IMG/VR virus record: IMGVR_UViG_3300008952_000002
Coordinates: 124,001 to 188,000 of that record
Length of the DNA: 64,000 bases
Strand: one strand, 5' to 3'
Origin: a virus
The first letter of the stretch is position 1; each line of letters begins with the position of its first letter. Below are positions 24,631 through 34,826 of this stretch, piece after piece. A model generated the notes under the pieces. It saw only the letters and a program-made list of their open reading frames with translations. It ran no database searches and was not told the DNA's origin. The translations under genes and the position numbers were made by a program.

Positions 24631-26511
24631 ATGACTGACGATAATAATACTGATGATACTGATGAAGTCTCAACCGGAGCGTATGGAACTCCTACAACTA
24701 TACGGTATACATATGATCCGGCTGTAGGTACTACTGGAGATAATACTGAAACACCGCCTGCGACTACGTTACGCAGTAGAACAATATTAGGCGATGCATC
24801 TGTAAAGCAAGAAGTACAGTTCATTAATCAAGTTCTTAAAACATCGTCAGAAGCAGGAAATGTTAGGGCAGTAGTAGATACTGGCCCAGTGATGGCTGGC
24901 AAGTATACATATGGCCATTGGTTTTTACTTGAAGAAATATTTCAATATGGCGCGGCATGGACAGGTGATCCTTTCACTTCCATTATGGAGATTCCTGATG
25001 CCCAAGATATGACAATGCCAGAACTTATGGCCGCTATAAAAGAAAAAGAACCACAGATTTTCCAAAGACACAAACAAATTAATGCTGTTCTTACTCATTT
25101 TCGAAAACTAGGATACCAAATACATCCTGGAAATTGGTTTGATGCAAGAGTAACTGAACCTATTAAATGGGTAATTAATTGGAATAATACGATATTAGAT
25201 CATATCTCAATAATAGATGATACACTAGTTATAGGCAAACCTGACCAAATGGGGCCAGTGGGGCCTAAAGAAAGGTCAGGCGAAGCTTTAACACAAAGTA
25301 CTAGTGGAGTCCTTGCGCCAGTCGAAGGATTAACTGAGCCAATACACCCACAAACAAAGATAAACTTTTTTGGCTTAGGTGATAAAGGAAATGGACAAGT
25401 AGTAATGAGACCTGCCGGCCAAGCAATGGGAACAGAGAATTACCTGTATGAAGATTTAAATACAGATATAAGCGGCGGATCATACGACTTTGCAGATCCA
25501 GGCGATACGAATGGTGCCCTTAACGCAGTAATGGGTTTAATCAATACTATGGCAGGAAACATTGATAATTCAATGGGACAATTATCAGGAATTGGTTTAT
25601 TCCGTACGGAAGTAGATAATGATTTCGCAAGAGTGCCTGGCATTATAAACAGTGGAGATGGCACAGTCCAAGATGTATCTAACGTAACAACATTTAGTCC
25701 AACAGGAAAACTGTTAACTGGTGGCTCGTTGATAGACGAGATCCCCGTCGGAGGCACTGTCACTATTAATGGTGTACCGGTCGCCGCAAATCCATGGGTA
25801 TTTGTTAATTTAAGTGGCCATTGGTATGCAGCCACGTGGGAATGGATGCGCCCGGGACAAGTAACTAAATCACGAAAAGCCGTAAATGGTGACCATATAA
25901 AACAGCCGCCATTGGCGTCTTGGTCTCCAAGCACAGGAGAAACACTCTATTTTATGGTATCTGGTTTAGCGCGGGGAAGCGAAAGAAATGTTAACGAAAG
26001 ATCTAACTTAATTAAAGTTACTTGGCCTGCACCGGGCGGATCGACAACATCATCACAATCAAGTGGTATGGTCGGTGCATCTTGGTTACATCACAATGTA
26101 TCTAGTTGGCCAGTCACTAGTAAGTTATCGTCAGTGACAGTTACTGCCGGTAATATTACTTTGAATCATGATAAAGCAAGTGCTTGGGCTTCAGTCGGCG
26201 ACAAGGACGGCGGCAACGGCGGATCTATTACAACTTTTATAGGGATTCATTCATTCAGTGCTTTGGGAGCTGGAGCAGTTTGGAAACCAAAATCTGAAAA
26301 AGATAATAAGCTTGTTGTAGTGTTGCCTTCCAAATATGCCAAAACAACTGTTATTGTGGGCGGAGATACTGGTGTATTTACAGGATTTAACAATGGCAAT
26401 CGTGGACACTACCGTTTTCCAAAACCAGGTGATGGGTATGAGCCAGCAGTAAGTGTCACAGTTGGTAATACTTCTTTTACGGTGAATAATCCAGCCAGAC
26501 GTATAGGTTAA
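24631..26511 (+). CDS. Large virion structural protein (fibre or baseplate type)
   Basis: A 626-residue protein. The N-terminus is acidic and disordered (TDDNNTDDTDEVSTG). Later parts are rich in G, S and T with repeated beta-strand phrases such as GNGQVVMRPAGQAMG and ITLNHDKASAW, and aromatic clusters (WYAATWEWMRPG). This is the composition of a phage tail fibre, wedge or capsid decoration protein, without a family I can name. It has its own consensus late promoter and ends before a sigma70 promoter. Confidence 0.5.
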   Translation: MTDDNNTDDTDEVSTGAYGTPTTIRYTYDPAVGTTGDNTETPPATTLRSRTILGDASVKQEVQFINQVLKTSSEAGNVRAVVDTGPVMAGKYTYGHWFLLEEIFQYGAAWTGDPFTSIMEIPDAQDMTMPELMAAIKEKEPQIFQRHKQINAVLTHFRKLGYQIHPGNWFDARVTEPIKWVINWNNTILDHISIIDDTLVIGKPDQMGPVGPKERSGEALTQSTSGVLAPVEGLTEPIHPQTKINFFGLGDKGNGQVVMRPAGQAMGTENYLYEDLNTDISGGSYDFADPGDTNGALNAVMGLINTMAGNIDNSMGQLSGIGLFRTEVDNDFARVPGIINSGDGTVQDVSNVTTFSPTGKLLTGGSLIDEIPVGGTVTINGVPVAANPWVFVNLSGHWYAATWEWMRPGQVTKSRKAVNGDHIKQPPLASWSPSTGETLYFMVSGLARGSERNVNERSNLIKVTWPAPGGSTTSSQSSGMVGASWLHHNVSSWPVTSKLSSVTVTAGNITLNHDKASAWASVGDKDGGNGGSITTFIGIHSFSALGAGAVWKPKSEKDNKLVVVLPSKYAKTTVIVGGDTGVFTGFNNGNRGHYRFPKPGDGYEPAVSVTVGNTSFTVNNPARRIG

Positions 26512-26524
26512 TGCGGAATAAATC

Positions 26525-26553
26525 TTGACATCTAAATTTAAATCAATTATAAT
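26525..26553 (+). promoter_or_regulatory. Consensus sigma70 promoter, leaderless geometry
   Basis: TTGACA, 17 bases, TATAAT; the -10 box ends six bases before ATG 26560. Confidence 0.8.
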
Positions 26554-26559
26554 ATATAC

Positions 26560-27246
26560 ATGATATTACTGGAAAAATACGATTACAACGAATTAAAACG
26601 TGTTACGACTATAGATAGAAAACGCAAGTATCAATTACCTGATGGATCAGCAGTTCCTAGCGTTACAACTATATTAGACGCGACTAAATCCCAACAAGAA
26701 AGAGAAGCATTAGCAAACTGGAAAAAGCGTGTTGGCGAAACGCAAGCACAGCAAATTAGTACAGAAGCCGCAAATGTCGGCACACTAATGCATAAAAATT
26801 TAGAATTATATATTGAGAGCCATGAACGCAAAGTTGGCAGTAATGTCATACACCAAAAAGCATACAACATGTCAAATGTTATTATTGCCGAAGGACTTAG
26901 GAAAGTTAGCGAAATATATGGTACAGAAGTCTCGCTATACTATGAAGGATTATACGCAGGCACAACAGATTGTGTAGGACTTTGGAAAGGTAACTTAGCA
27001 ATACTTGACTTTAAGCAAACTAATAAACCTAAGAAAAAAGAATGGATTAGCAACTATTTTTGCCAGTTAGCCGCATACGCACAAGCACACAATGAAATGT
27101 TTGGTACAGACATTAAAACCGGGGTTGTGTTAATGTGCTCTAAAGACTTAAATTATCAAGAGTTTGTTATCGAAGGCAAGGAGTTTGAGAACGCAGCTAA
27201 CGAATGGAACAGACGCGTTGCTCAATATTATAATTTGGATGTATAG
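26560..27246 (+). CDS. PD-(D/E)XK exonuclease (RecB-like)
   Basis: A 228-residue nuclease. The conserved core is visible as GTLMHKNLELYIE, then GTTDCVG with the metal-binding D, LAILDFKQTNK with the D-x-K strand, and QLAAYAQAHNEMFG. This layout is shared by RecB-like and Cas4-like nucleases and by marine phage exonucleases. It probably degrades or processes DNA early in infection, since a perfect sigma70 promoter places transcription on its start codon. The 3' end overlaps the next radical SAM gene by 8 bases. Confidence 0.75.
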   Translation: MILLEKYDYNELKRVTTIDRKRKYQLPDGSAVPSVTTILDATKSQQEREALANWKKRVGETQAQQISTEAANVGTLMHKNLELYIESHERKVGSNVIHQKAYNMSNVIIAEGLRKVSEIYGTEVSLYYEGLYAGTTDCVGLWKGNLAILDFKQTNKPKKKEWISNYFCQLAAYAQAHNEMFGTDIKTGVVLMCSKDLNYQEFVIEGKEFENAANEWNRRVAQYYNLDV

Positions 27247-28678
27247 ATATAAAGATATTACTAGTGTACAAATTGAAATAACCGAAAAGTGTAACGCGGC
27301 ATGCCCTGCCTGTAGTAGAGCATATTATGGATATGGAGAACTAGCAGGCACCTATCAAAAACACATGTCGCTAGATGAGTTTAAATTTTTATTAACATCA
27401 AAACTGGTATCCAACTTAGAACGTGTTATATTTTGTGGAAATGTTGGAGACGCCCAAGTAAATCCTAATCTACCTCAAATGGTAGATTATCTTTATTCCT
27501 GTAATAATGATATTATAATTGAAATTAATACCAACGGCGGAATGCATAGTACTGATTATTGGGCAAATTTTGCAAAGTATAAAAATATGAAAATATGGTT
27601 TGCAGTAGATGGCACAACGCAAGAAGTACATTCTTATTATAGACAAAACACAAATCTTAAAAAAGTTTTAGAAAACGCAAAAGCATTTATAGACGCAGGT
27701 GGAAATGCTATTTTACAGTTTATACTTTTTAAACATAATCAACATCAATTTGAAGATGTTAAAGAACTTGCCAAAGAATATAATTTTGCAAAAATAGAAA
27801 TTATCAATACGGATAGGCCAGAAGATACTCCAGTATATACCAGTAAAGGAGAATATGTTGGTCAACTTCAAGGTGCGGAAGGCTTAGAAGATTATGACAG
27901 ATACTTAACTGATCAAACAGAAAACATCAAAAATAATGAAGAACAAACAGATATAAAAATATCATATCCATATTTAGATGCAATGCTTTATGAAGTAAAT
28001 GAAACATTGTCTGATCTTTTTAAAAAGGCTATCCAAAAACACGGAAAGGGTCCTGTATACAATATTGCAAAAAAATATAAGGCACATATGTTTGTTAGTG
28101 AAGATGATAACCAAATTGATCAAATTAATATAAAAGAATATACATCATTTTTAAAAATCGCACAAGAAAAATATGTTAGTCAAAATAAATCATGGGAAGA
28201 AGAAGCAGAAAAATTTATTTGGGTTAAAGATTCGCTATGGAAAGTGACCAATATTGAAGAATATGACAACGTTGATGTCAATAAAGTTCTGAGAGGTTTA
28301 CCATCGAGTAAAAAGCACAGTAATAGAAAAATAAATTGCATGGCTGTAACAGAATCTAAAGTTTTTATTACAGCAGACGGCTTTGTTTATCCGTGTTGTA
28401 TGATGGGTCATAATCACACAAGAATTGCAAATGAGTACACTTACGATCTGAGAGAATTGTTATTAACTTTTGGTTTTAAAAACGATGCTAACAATGCTCT
28501 AAAATATGGTGGTATAGAAGAAGTATTCAAAACAGGATTTTTTGACACAATAGCAAATACATGGACTCCAAATACAACAGAGAATAGGTTTCTACAGACT
28601 CTAAATGCCGACTACGGTGATTGTGGTAATTTAAATATGTGTGCCTCTGCTTGTAGCAACTGTGATTATAATGCCTAA
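27239..28678 (+). CDS. Radical SAM protein with SPASM-like C-terminus (3 of 5)
   Basis: A 479-residue protein. The [4Fe-4S] motif is C18-x3-C22-x2-C25 (EKCNAACPAC). A late cysteine cluster is visible as VYPCCMMGH and CASACSNC at the C-terminus, the usual layout for an auxiliary Fe-S site. Such proteins modify peptides or carbohydrates. ATG 27239 is inside the nuclease gene (8-base overlap), so both are probably made from one early mRNA. Substrate unknown. Confidence 0.8.
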   Translation: MYRYKDITSVQIEITEKCNAACPACSRAYYGYGELAGTYQKHMSLDEFKFLLTSKLVSNLERVIFCGNVGDAQVNPNLPQMVDYLYSCNNDIIIEINTNGGMHSTDYWANFAKYKNMKIWFAVDGTTQEVHSYYRQNTNLKKVLENAKAFIDAGGNAILQFILFKHNQHQFEDVKELAKEYNFAKIEIINTDRPEDTPVYTSKGEYVGQLQGAEGLEDYDRYLTDQTENIKNNEEQTDIKISYPYLDAMLYEVNETLSDLFKKAIQKHGKGPVYNIAKKYKAHMFVSEDDNQIDQINIKEYTSFLKIAQEKYVSQNKSWEEEAEKFIWVKDSLWKVTNIEEYDNVDVNKVLRGLPSSKKHSNRKINCMAVTESKVFITADGFVYPCCMMGHNHTRIANEYTYDLRELLLTFGFKNDANNALKYGGIEEVFKTGFFDTIANTWTPNTTENRFLQTLNADYGDCGNLNMCASACSNCDYNA

Positions 28679-28680
28679 AG

Positions 28681-28688
28681 TATAAATA
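28681..28688 (+). promoter_or_regulatory. Consensus late promoter, leaderless geometry
   Basis: TATAAATA, five bases, ATG 28694. Confidence 0.75.
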
Positions 28689-28693
28689 TACAT

Positions 28694-30526
28694 ATGGCAA
28701 TTGTACAAATTTCTAGAATTCAACATCGTAGAGGGTTAGCAGAAAATCTTCCACAGTTATCACATGCTGAATTGGGTTGGGTAACCAACACAAGAGAATT
28801 ATACATCGGTAATGGGCCGTTAAGTGCTGGTGCACCTGTAGTTGGCAATACAGCAATTCTAACAGAACACAGTGATTTAGCAGGTCTCATCAATTTTACT
28901 TATGAAGGCAATGCAAGCGCAACAGTAGATACCGGCGCAACGGCGGGAGCTCCTATTGTTAGAACATTGCAAGATAGACTTGATGACCACGTAAGTATAA
29001 TGGACTTTGGTGCCAGTGGCAACGGCACAGTAGATGATACTGCGGCGATTGCAAGAGCAATATACCAACTGTTTGTTAGAGACACAACACAAAAGGCCCG
29101 CAGAAGTTTATATTTCCCTGCAGGTGTATATAAAGTCACTGCACCTATAGAAGTTCCTACTTGGGCGACATTATACGGTGATGGCTCTGGAAAAACAATT
29201 ATACAATATGAAGAGACACAAACCAATGCAACAGCCACAGCGACTATCACTGCCGGCGCAGTAAGTTCATTAACTGTTGCCACACCAGGCGCTGGTTATG
29301 CTACTGCCCCTGTTGTAACAATTACAGGTGATGGTGCTGGTGCATCATTTACAGCAAATATAACAGACGGCGCAATTACATCATTTACACAAGTAAGTGG
29401 TGGTGCCGGCTATTCAACTGCCAGCGTGTCTATTACGTCAAGTAAAACGGCAGGGCATGATAGTTGCGTTATACGTACAGTTGACTCCAAAGGCCAAGCC
29501 GCTCCAAATATTGGTAATAATAGTGCAACCCAACCGCAAAATATTGTGATTAGAGGTATGACTATTAAAACTACTGATTCAACACATTTAATTCAAGACT
29601 GTATTCAAATTGATTCTACATTAAATTCTTATTTTGAAGATGTAGCATTTGTTGGCACATATAACAGTACTGATGGATTGAATAGTAGTGACAGACCGGC
29701 CGGTTTTAATATATCTGAAACACTCGCACTAAGAACAAGAAACTTAGTTTTTAATGCTTGTTCGTTCCAGGGTGTTCCACTTGGTGTTTATTCCAATGAT
29801 GCTATCGAAGGATTATCATTCCATAACTGTAACTTTGATACAATGTATAAAGGTTTTTGGTTAGGTGAGACAACCGCATCAGGCACAGGCCCACACAGTA
29901 TTAAAATTACAAGTTCTTTATTCCGTGATATTGATTATGAAGCAATTGATGTTGATCGCGCACAAGGAATTTATTCTATAGGCAATACATTTGTTGACGT
30001 GGCCAATAACGGCAACGCAGATGCTACTGCTAGTGCTGTTGCTGATGTTATTAATTTTAACTCCGTAAACGTTTCAGATTGCACAAGTATATCAGATAAA
30101 TTTGGTAGAACAGATGGTGATGTTGGCACATATGACAGAGTGCAACTAAATCACGCTGACGGATATGTATTAATACCTGACACTAAGGAATTATTTGGTA
30201 GAAGAGAGCATACTATTAGTAATCAACTGTCATTACTAGACAATCAAACAGCCACGTCTACTGGTATTACTTTCCTTGAGTCGGAAGTTAAATATGTAAA
30301 AATGTATTATAGTATAACAAGAGGTACTGAATCACAAGTTGGCGAACTTAGCATAGCAATTAAATCAGGTGCTTCTACTGTAACAGATTCTATTACTCAA
30401 ACTGGAGCAACTGGTGTTACATTTACAGTAACGCACAGTGCTGGTACAGCAACAATGCGATATACTACTACCAGTACTGGTTCGGCCGCAACACTTGTAT
30501 ATTATATAGAATATTTACATTCATAG
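28694..30526 (+). CDS. Tail fibre with pectate-lyase-like beta-helix
   Basis: A 610-residue fibre protein. The N-terminus (QISRIQHRRGLAENLPQLSHAELGW ... ELYIGNGP, here split) is the attachment-type domain common in phage tail fibres, and residues ~100-200 carry the pectate-lyase-3 opening (MDFGASGNGTVDDTAAIARA, then SLYFPAGVYKVT). A long parallel beta-helix follows. It probably binds or degrades host surface polysaccharide. The single consensus late promoter fits a late structural gene. Confidence 0.8.
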   Translation: MAIVQISRIQHRRGLAENLPQLSHAELGWVTNTRELYIGNGPLSAGAPVVGNTAILTEHSDLAGLINFTYEGNASATVDTGATAGAPIVRTLQDRLDDHVSIMDFGASGNGTVDDTAAIARAIYQLFVRDTTQKARRSLYFPAGVYKVTAPIEVPTWATLYGDGSGKTIIQYEETQTNATATATITAGAVSSLTVATPGAGYATAPVVTITGDGAGASFTANITDGAITSFTQVSGGAGYSTASVSITSSKTAGHDSCVIRTVDSKGQAAPNIGNNSATQPQNIVIRGMTIKTTDSTHLIQDCIQIDSTLNSYFEDVAFVGTYNSTDGLNSSDRPAGFNISETLALRTRNLVFNACSFQGVPLGVYSNDAIEGLSFHNCNFDTMYKGFWLGETTASGTGPHSIKITSSLFRDIDYEAIDVDRAQGIYSIGNTFVDVANNGNADATASAVADVINFNSVNVSDCTSISDKFGRTDGDVGTYDRVQLNHADGYVLIPDTKELFGRREHTISNQLSLLDNQTATSTGITFLESEVKYVKMYYSITRGTESQVGELSIAIKSGASTVTDSITQTGATGVTFTVTHSAGTATMRYTTTSTGSAATLVYYIEYLHS

Positions 30527-30636
30527 CCTATAGTGTACCTAGAAACACGTTTAACTACCTACATAATTTTCTAACAGACCATTTAAATACATTTAATATC
30601 GTGATTACGATATATACATTATTAATACAAAAATTC

Positions 30637-30665
30637 GTGACATCTTAGCACTTTTGTTGTATAAT
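30637..30665 (+). promoter_or_regulatory. Sigma70-type promoter for ribonucleotide reductase
   Basis: GTGACA, 17 bases, TATAAT; start near 30672. The leader carries AAAGGA before ATG 30693. The rest of the 166-base gap holds a short ATCGT/ACGAT inverted repeat and no gene. Confidence 0.75.
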
Positions 30666-30692
30666 GTTATAACAGAATAAAGGAATCAATAA

Positions 30693-32606
30693 ATGGCGGC
30701 CCATCAATTACCCACTCTATATCAGCAGTATATTCACTTATCAAGATACTCTCGTTACAGATATGATGTTAAACGCAGAGAAACATGGGAAGAAACAGTT
30801 AGCAGATACTTCGACTTTTTCGAAGAACATTTAAAACAGCAATGTGAATACAAATTACCCACTGGACTTAAAACACAATTAAAAGATGCTGTTCTAAATT
30901 TAGACATAATGCCTTCAATGCGTTGTCTTATGACAGCAGGTGAAGCACTATCACGTGAAAACATCGCAGGATATAATTGTTCATTTGTTGCTATCGAAAC
31001 ACCAAGAGCATTTGATGAGATTTTATATATTTTAATGAATGGAACAGGCGTTGGGTTTAGTGTTGAAAGACAAATGGTTAACGAGATGCCTAGAGTTGCA
31101 GATGATTTTCATGATACTGAAACTACAATCGTGGTAAGTGACTCTAAACTTGGATGGGCAAAGGCACTTAAAGAACTTATCCATTTGCTATATGGTGGAC
31201 AAATTCCTCAGTGGGATTTGTCAAGAGTTCGCCCAGCAGGCGCACCATTAAAAACATTTGGCGGTCGTGCTTCTGGCCCAGAGCCATTGGAAGATTTGTT
31301 TAGATTTTGTATAGATATATTTAAAAACGCCGCGGGCCGTAAACTAACATCACTTGAGTGTCACGACATTACATGTAAGATTGCTGAAATTGTTGTAGTT
31401 GGTGGCGTTCGCCGCTCAGCACTTATCTCATTATCCAACCTAAGTGATGACAGAATGAGACATGCTAAAGCAGGTCAATGGTGGGAAAACAATACTCAAC
31501 GTGCGTTAGCAAACAATTCCGCTTGTTATACAGAAAGACCAGATGTAGGTATTTTTATGGAAGAGTGGAAAGCATTATATGATTCCAAATCAGGCGAGCG
31601 TGGTATCTTTAATAGAGAAGCCGCACAAAAGGTTGCCGCTTCAAGTGGACGTAGAGATCCAGAGCATAACTTTGGCACCAATCCTTGCAGTGAAATTATT
31701 TTAAGATCTGAAGAATTTTGTAATTTATCTGAAGTTGTTGTTCGTCCAGAAGACACACTCGAATCTTTAAAGAACAAAGTTATCAATGCTACAATTTTAG
31801 GCACATTCCAATCAACACTTACTAACTTTAAATACCTTAACAAGCGTTGGGAAAATAACTGCCAAGAAGAAAGACTATTAGGCGTTTCATTGACGGGCAT
31901 TATGGATAATGCTTTTACGAATGGCAAGAAGAAAGGTATTGAGGAATTATTATCAGAACTTAAACAAGTAGCAGTTGCAACAAACAAAGAAATTGCTTCA
32001 AAGTTAGGTATTGCTCAATCAGCCGCTATTACTTGTGTAAAACCAAGTGGCACGGTTAGTCAACTAGTTGATAGTGCAAGTGGCATTCACGCAAGACACA
32101 ATCCTTATTATATTAGAACTATTCGTGCTGATAAGAAGGATCCACTTGCTAAGATGATGAAGGAAGCAGGGTTTCCTTGTGAAGATGATGTGACAAAACC
32201 AAACCATACTTATGTTTTCTCATTCCCAGTTAAAGGTCCTAAAAACGGTGTATACCGTAAAGACATGACCGCTATTGAGCAACTAGAGTTATGGAAAGTA
32301 TATCAAGAACACTGGTGCGAACACAAACCATCAGTAACCATTAGTGTAAAAGAAACAGAATGGATGGAAGTAGGTGCATGGGTATATAACAACTTTGATA
32401 TGATGTCAGGAGTTTCATTCTTGCCATTTAACGATCATACTTACAGACAAGCACCATATCAAGATTGCTCAGAAGAAGAGTATAAAGAGTTATTAGCTAA
32501 AATGCCCAAAGATGTTGATTGGGGATTGCTAAGTGAATATGAAGAACAAGATATGACCACCAGTTCACAAGAACTAGCATGTGTGGCGGGTGGATGTGGA
32601 ATCTAA
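30693..32606 (+). CDS. nrdJ: Adenosylcobalamin-dependent ribonucleotide reductase (class II)
   Basis: A 637-residue class II reductase that converts ribonucleotides to deoxyribonucleotides with adenosylcobalamin. Visible motifs are the N-terminal cysteine region YNCSFVAIET, GGVRRSALISL, the active-site NPCSEI block, CVKPSGTVSQL and a C-terminal cysteine pair (CVAGGCGI) for reduction by a thioredoxin or glutaredoxin. It needs no NrdB partner. It supplies dNTPs; the neighbouring glutaredoxin may recycle its thiols. B12 dependence fits a marine host that has or takes up cobalamin. Confidence 0.93.
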   Translation: MAAHQLPTLYQQYIHLSRYSRYRYDVKRRETWEETVSRYFDFFEEHLKQQCEYKLPTGLKTQLKDAVLNLDIMPSMRCLMTAGEALSRENIAGYNCSFVAIETPRAFDEILYILMNGTGVGFSVERQMVNEMPRVADDFHDTETTIVVSDSKLGWAKALKELIHLLYGGQIPQWDLSRVRPAGAPLKTFGGRASGPEPLEDLFRFCIDIFKNAAGRKLTSLECHDITCKIAEIVVVGGVRRSALISLSNLSDDRMRHAKAGQWWENNTQRALANNSACYTERPDVGIFMEEWKALYDSKSGERGIFNREAAQKVAASSGRRDPEHNFGTNPCSEIILRSEEFCNLSEVVVRPEDTLESLKNKVINATILGTFQSTLTNFKYLNKRWENNCQEERLLGVSLTGIMDNAFTNGKKKGIEELLSELKQVAVATNKEIASKLGIAQSAAITCVKPSGTVSQLVDSASGIHARHNPYYIRTIRADKKDPLAKMMKEAGFPCEDDVTKPNHTYVFSFPVKGPKNGVYRKDMTAIEQLELWKVYQEHWCEHKPSVTISVKETEWMEVGAWVYNNFDMMSGVSFLPFNDHTYRQAPYQDCSEEEYKELLAKMPKDVDWGLLSEYEEQDMTTSSQELACVAGGCGI

Positions 32607-32619
32607 AGGCGCCTTATTA

Positions 32620-33708
32620 ATGAAAGAGTGTAACATCTGGAATAAATGGGATCCGCTTAAAAAAGTAATGCTTGGCACCGTGTGGGGGCCGGACTTCTTT
32701 GAAAATATCAAAGATGCAAAAGTTAGAAACCCTTTGCAAAGAATTGCAGAAGAAACACTCGAAGACTTATCAAATTATGAAAAAATTTTAAAAGATTTTG
32801 GATGCGAAGTTATTCGTCCTACATCTGATAAATCCGATAGAATTGAAAATTATATTAATGAAGTAGGTGAAGTAAAAATCCCTAGAAATGCATTACAACC
32901 AAGAGATAATCAAATAGTAATAGGAAATAAACTATGGACTAATTATGCTGATAATCTAAATATAACAAATGGACTCAAGTCAAACGGATATAAATTGCAT
33001 AATATGTTTGATTTTCAAAATGAGTCGGATGATTATTTAAAAATAGAAAATTTTTCCATAGAAAAACACCCTCCTACAAGTGCAAATGTCTTTTTACTAG
33101 GAAAAGATGCTTATATAAATTATACATGCTGTATGCCCTGGGCAGGCTTAAAAAGAATGTTTGCAGATACTCGAATAAATGTATTAGATAATCCATATTC
33201 TCACAGTGATGGATGTTTTCATCCAATAAAGCCTGGTGCTATTATAAGCGTATTTGATTTTCAAGACTATAATGAAACCTTTCCAAATTGGGATGTATGT
33301 TATATAGAAAATGAATCTTGGGAAAAAATTCGAGATTTTTTTAATTGGAAACAGAAAACAAACGGTAAATGGTGGCATCCTGAAGCGGTTTCAAATCCAG
33401 AATTTGCAAATTATGTTAATACCTGGTTAGATGAATGGGTAGGGTATGTTGAGGAAAGTGTATTTGACGTTAACGTTTTAGTATTAGATGAGCGCCATGT
33501 GTGTGTTAGTAGTATGACAAATAAAAATCTATTAGATTTTTTAAAAAAGCATAAAATGGAACCCGTACATGTACCATGGAGACATTGTTATTTCTGGGAT
33601 GGCGGCTTGCATTGCTTAACGTTAGATTTATATAGAGAAGGAGAGAAACAAGATTACTTTCCAAATAGAGAAGAACCAATAATTTTAAAGGAGTATTTAA
33701 ATAAATGA
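32620..33708 (+). CDS. Amidinotransferase-family protein
   Basis: A 362-residue enzyme of the glycine/inosamine amidinotransferase (guanidino-modifying) family. Key blocks are CNIWNKWDPLKKVMLGT near the N-terminus and the catalytic end HVPWRHCYFWDGGLHC followed by LTLDL, where the last C is the usual nucleophile. It would transfer an amidino group from arginine or act on a related guanidine. An earlier GTG start was passed over because ATG 32620 fits the family length and lies just after the reductase stop. It overlaps the glutaredoxin start by four bases. Confidence 0.75.
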   Translation: MKECNIWNKWDPLKKVMLGTVWGPDFFENIKDAKVRNPLQRIAEETLEDLSNYEKILKDFGCEVIRPTSDKSDRIENYINEVGEVKIPRNALQPRDNQIVIGNKLWTNYADNLNITNGLKSNGYKLHNMFDFQNESDDYLKIENFSIEKHPPTSANVFLLGKDAYINYTCCMPWAGLKRMFADTRINVLDNPYSHSDGCFHPIKPGAIISVFDFQDYNETFPNWDVCYIENESWEKIRDFFNWKQKTNGKWWHPEAVSNPEFANYVNTWLDEWVGYVEESVFDVNVLVLDERHVCVSSMTNKNLLDFLKKHKMEPVHVPWRHCYFWDGGLHCLTLDLYREGEKQDYFPNREEPIILKEYLNK

Positions 33709-33938
33709 TTACTGTATATAGTAAAGATACGTGTGGTTTTTGTGTTAGTGCAAAGAAGTATTTAGAAGAAAACAATATTGAATATAAAGAAGTTAGTTTA
33801 GATACAAACGAAGAAGCAAAGCAATGGATCCTGGGCCAGGGTTTTAGAACTGTTCCTCAGATTTATAAAGACGATACATTAATTAAAGGCGGATTTCACG
33901 GATTAATTGCACACCCCATTGATGATCTTGTTGCATAA
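33705..33938 (+). CDS. Glutaredoxin
   Basis: A 77-residue thioredoxin-fold protein with the active-site CGFC near residues 10-13, the cis-proline block TVPQ and the glutathione-binding GG in IKGGFHG. It reduces disulfides and can regenerate ribonucleotide reductase. It overlaps its upstream neighbour by four bases and shares a one-base stop/start overlap with the metal transporter, so all are probably one transcript with the reductase. Confidence 0.9.
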   Translation: MITVYSKDTCGFCVSAKKYLEENNIEYKEVSLDTNEEAKQWILGQGFRTVPQIYKDDTLIKGGFHGLIAHPIDDLVA

Positions 33939-34558
33939 TGTTTCGTTTATGTCTCGATGATACGTGCCGGCCAGTCGATCAATGCCAAGCCTGTGAACGC
34001 AACGCACTAATCATATGCTTTTTAATCAATGCACTTATGTTTGGATTAGAGTTATATTATGGTATATTGTCTCATTCAGTAAGTTTATTAAGTGATAGTG
34101 CTCATAATATAGGCGATGCACTTATATTAGGAAGTAGTATAGTTGTTATAGGATCAGCAGTAAAAACAAAAGCCAAACTAGCGTTAGTCAAATCAATAAT
34201 AATGTTTGCGTTTGGTATTATGGCATTAGTATATGTCCTTAATAACATTATGACGGGATATGTTCCTGATCCACACCCTATAACTTATGTAGGTATTTTT
34301 GTATTAATAGGAAATATTATATCAGCAGTAATATTGTTATATTATAGAAACAAAGATATTAATCTTAAGAGTGCTTATATATGTTGTAGAAATGATGCAT
34401 TATCAAGTGTTGGTATTATTATAGCAGGATTATTGGTAATGTTTACACAAAGCAATATTCCAGATATCGTTATAGGCGGAGGTATTGCTTTATTAATATG
34501 CACTAGTGCAATAAAAATATTCAAGGAAAGTACAAATGTTATTAGAAGTCAATTATAA
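33938..34558 (+). CDS. Cation-diffusion-facilitator-like membrane protein
   Basis: A 206-residue protein with six predicted membrane helices. Helix 2 carries the CDF motif LLSDSAHNIGDA (metal-binding H and D). Helix 5 has CCRNDALSS, where the usual H four residues before D is C, so the site is altered. The cytoplasmic C-terminal metal domain of ordinary CDF proteins is missing, so this is short. The cysteines near the N-terminus (CLDDTC, CQAC) are unusual. It may export or import divalent metal during infection; substrate unknown. Confidence 0.75.
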   Translation: MFRLCLDDTCRPVDQCQACERNALIICFLINALMFGLELYYGILSHSVSLLSDSAHNIGDALILGSSIVVIGSAVKTKAKLALVKSIIMFAFGIMALVYVLNNIMTGYVPDPHPITYVGIFVLIGNIISAVILLYYRNKDINLKSAYICCRNDALSSVGIIIAGLLVMFTQSNIPDIVIGGGIALLICTSAIKIFKESTNVIRSQL

Positions 34559-34826
34559 AAAGAATGATGTTATCTCAATTAAATTAACATCTGGTGAAGA
34601 AGTTATTGGTAGATTTAGTGACGAAACTGAAACTCATATCACAATAGAAAAACCTATGTCTCTACAAATGGGCCCGCAAGGGGTCGGAATTTCTCAGTTT
34701 ATGTTTACTATGGAGTTAGATTCTACTGTCACACTAGACAAATCCCATTGTATGGTTATCGGCAAAACAGTAAAGCCAATGGCAGATCAATATATCCAAG
34801 GAACAACTGGCATTAGTGTGGGATAA
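34536..34826 (+). CDS. LSm-like small protein
   Basis: A 96-residue protein whose core, VISIKLTSGEEVIGRF followed by ITIEKPMSL, follows the LSm/Hfq-type Sm1 motif of bent beta-strands. Comparable proteins occur in T4-like marine phages. It could bind RNA or form a ring, but neither is shown here. It overlaps the metal-transporter gene by 23 bases. Confidence 0.5.
   Translation: MLLEVNYKKNDVISIKLTSGEEVIGRFSDETETHITIEKPMSLQMGPQGVGISQFMFTMELDSTVTLDKSHCMVIGKTVKPMADQYIQGTTGISVG

Noticed and set aside
30527-30692. Cobalamin riboswitch upstream of the B12-dependent reductase
   Set aside because: The 166-base gap lacks the conserved B12-box layout and already contains a promoter close to the gene.
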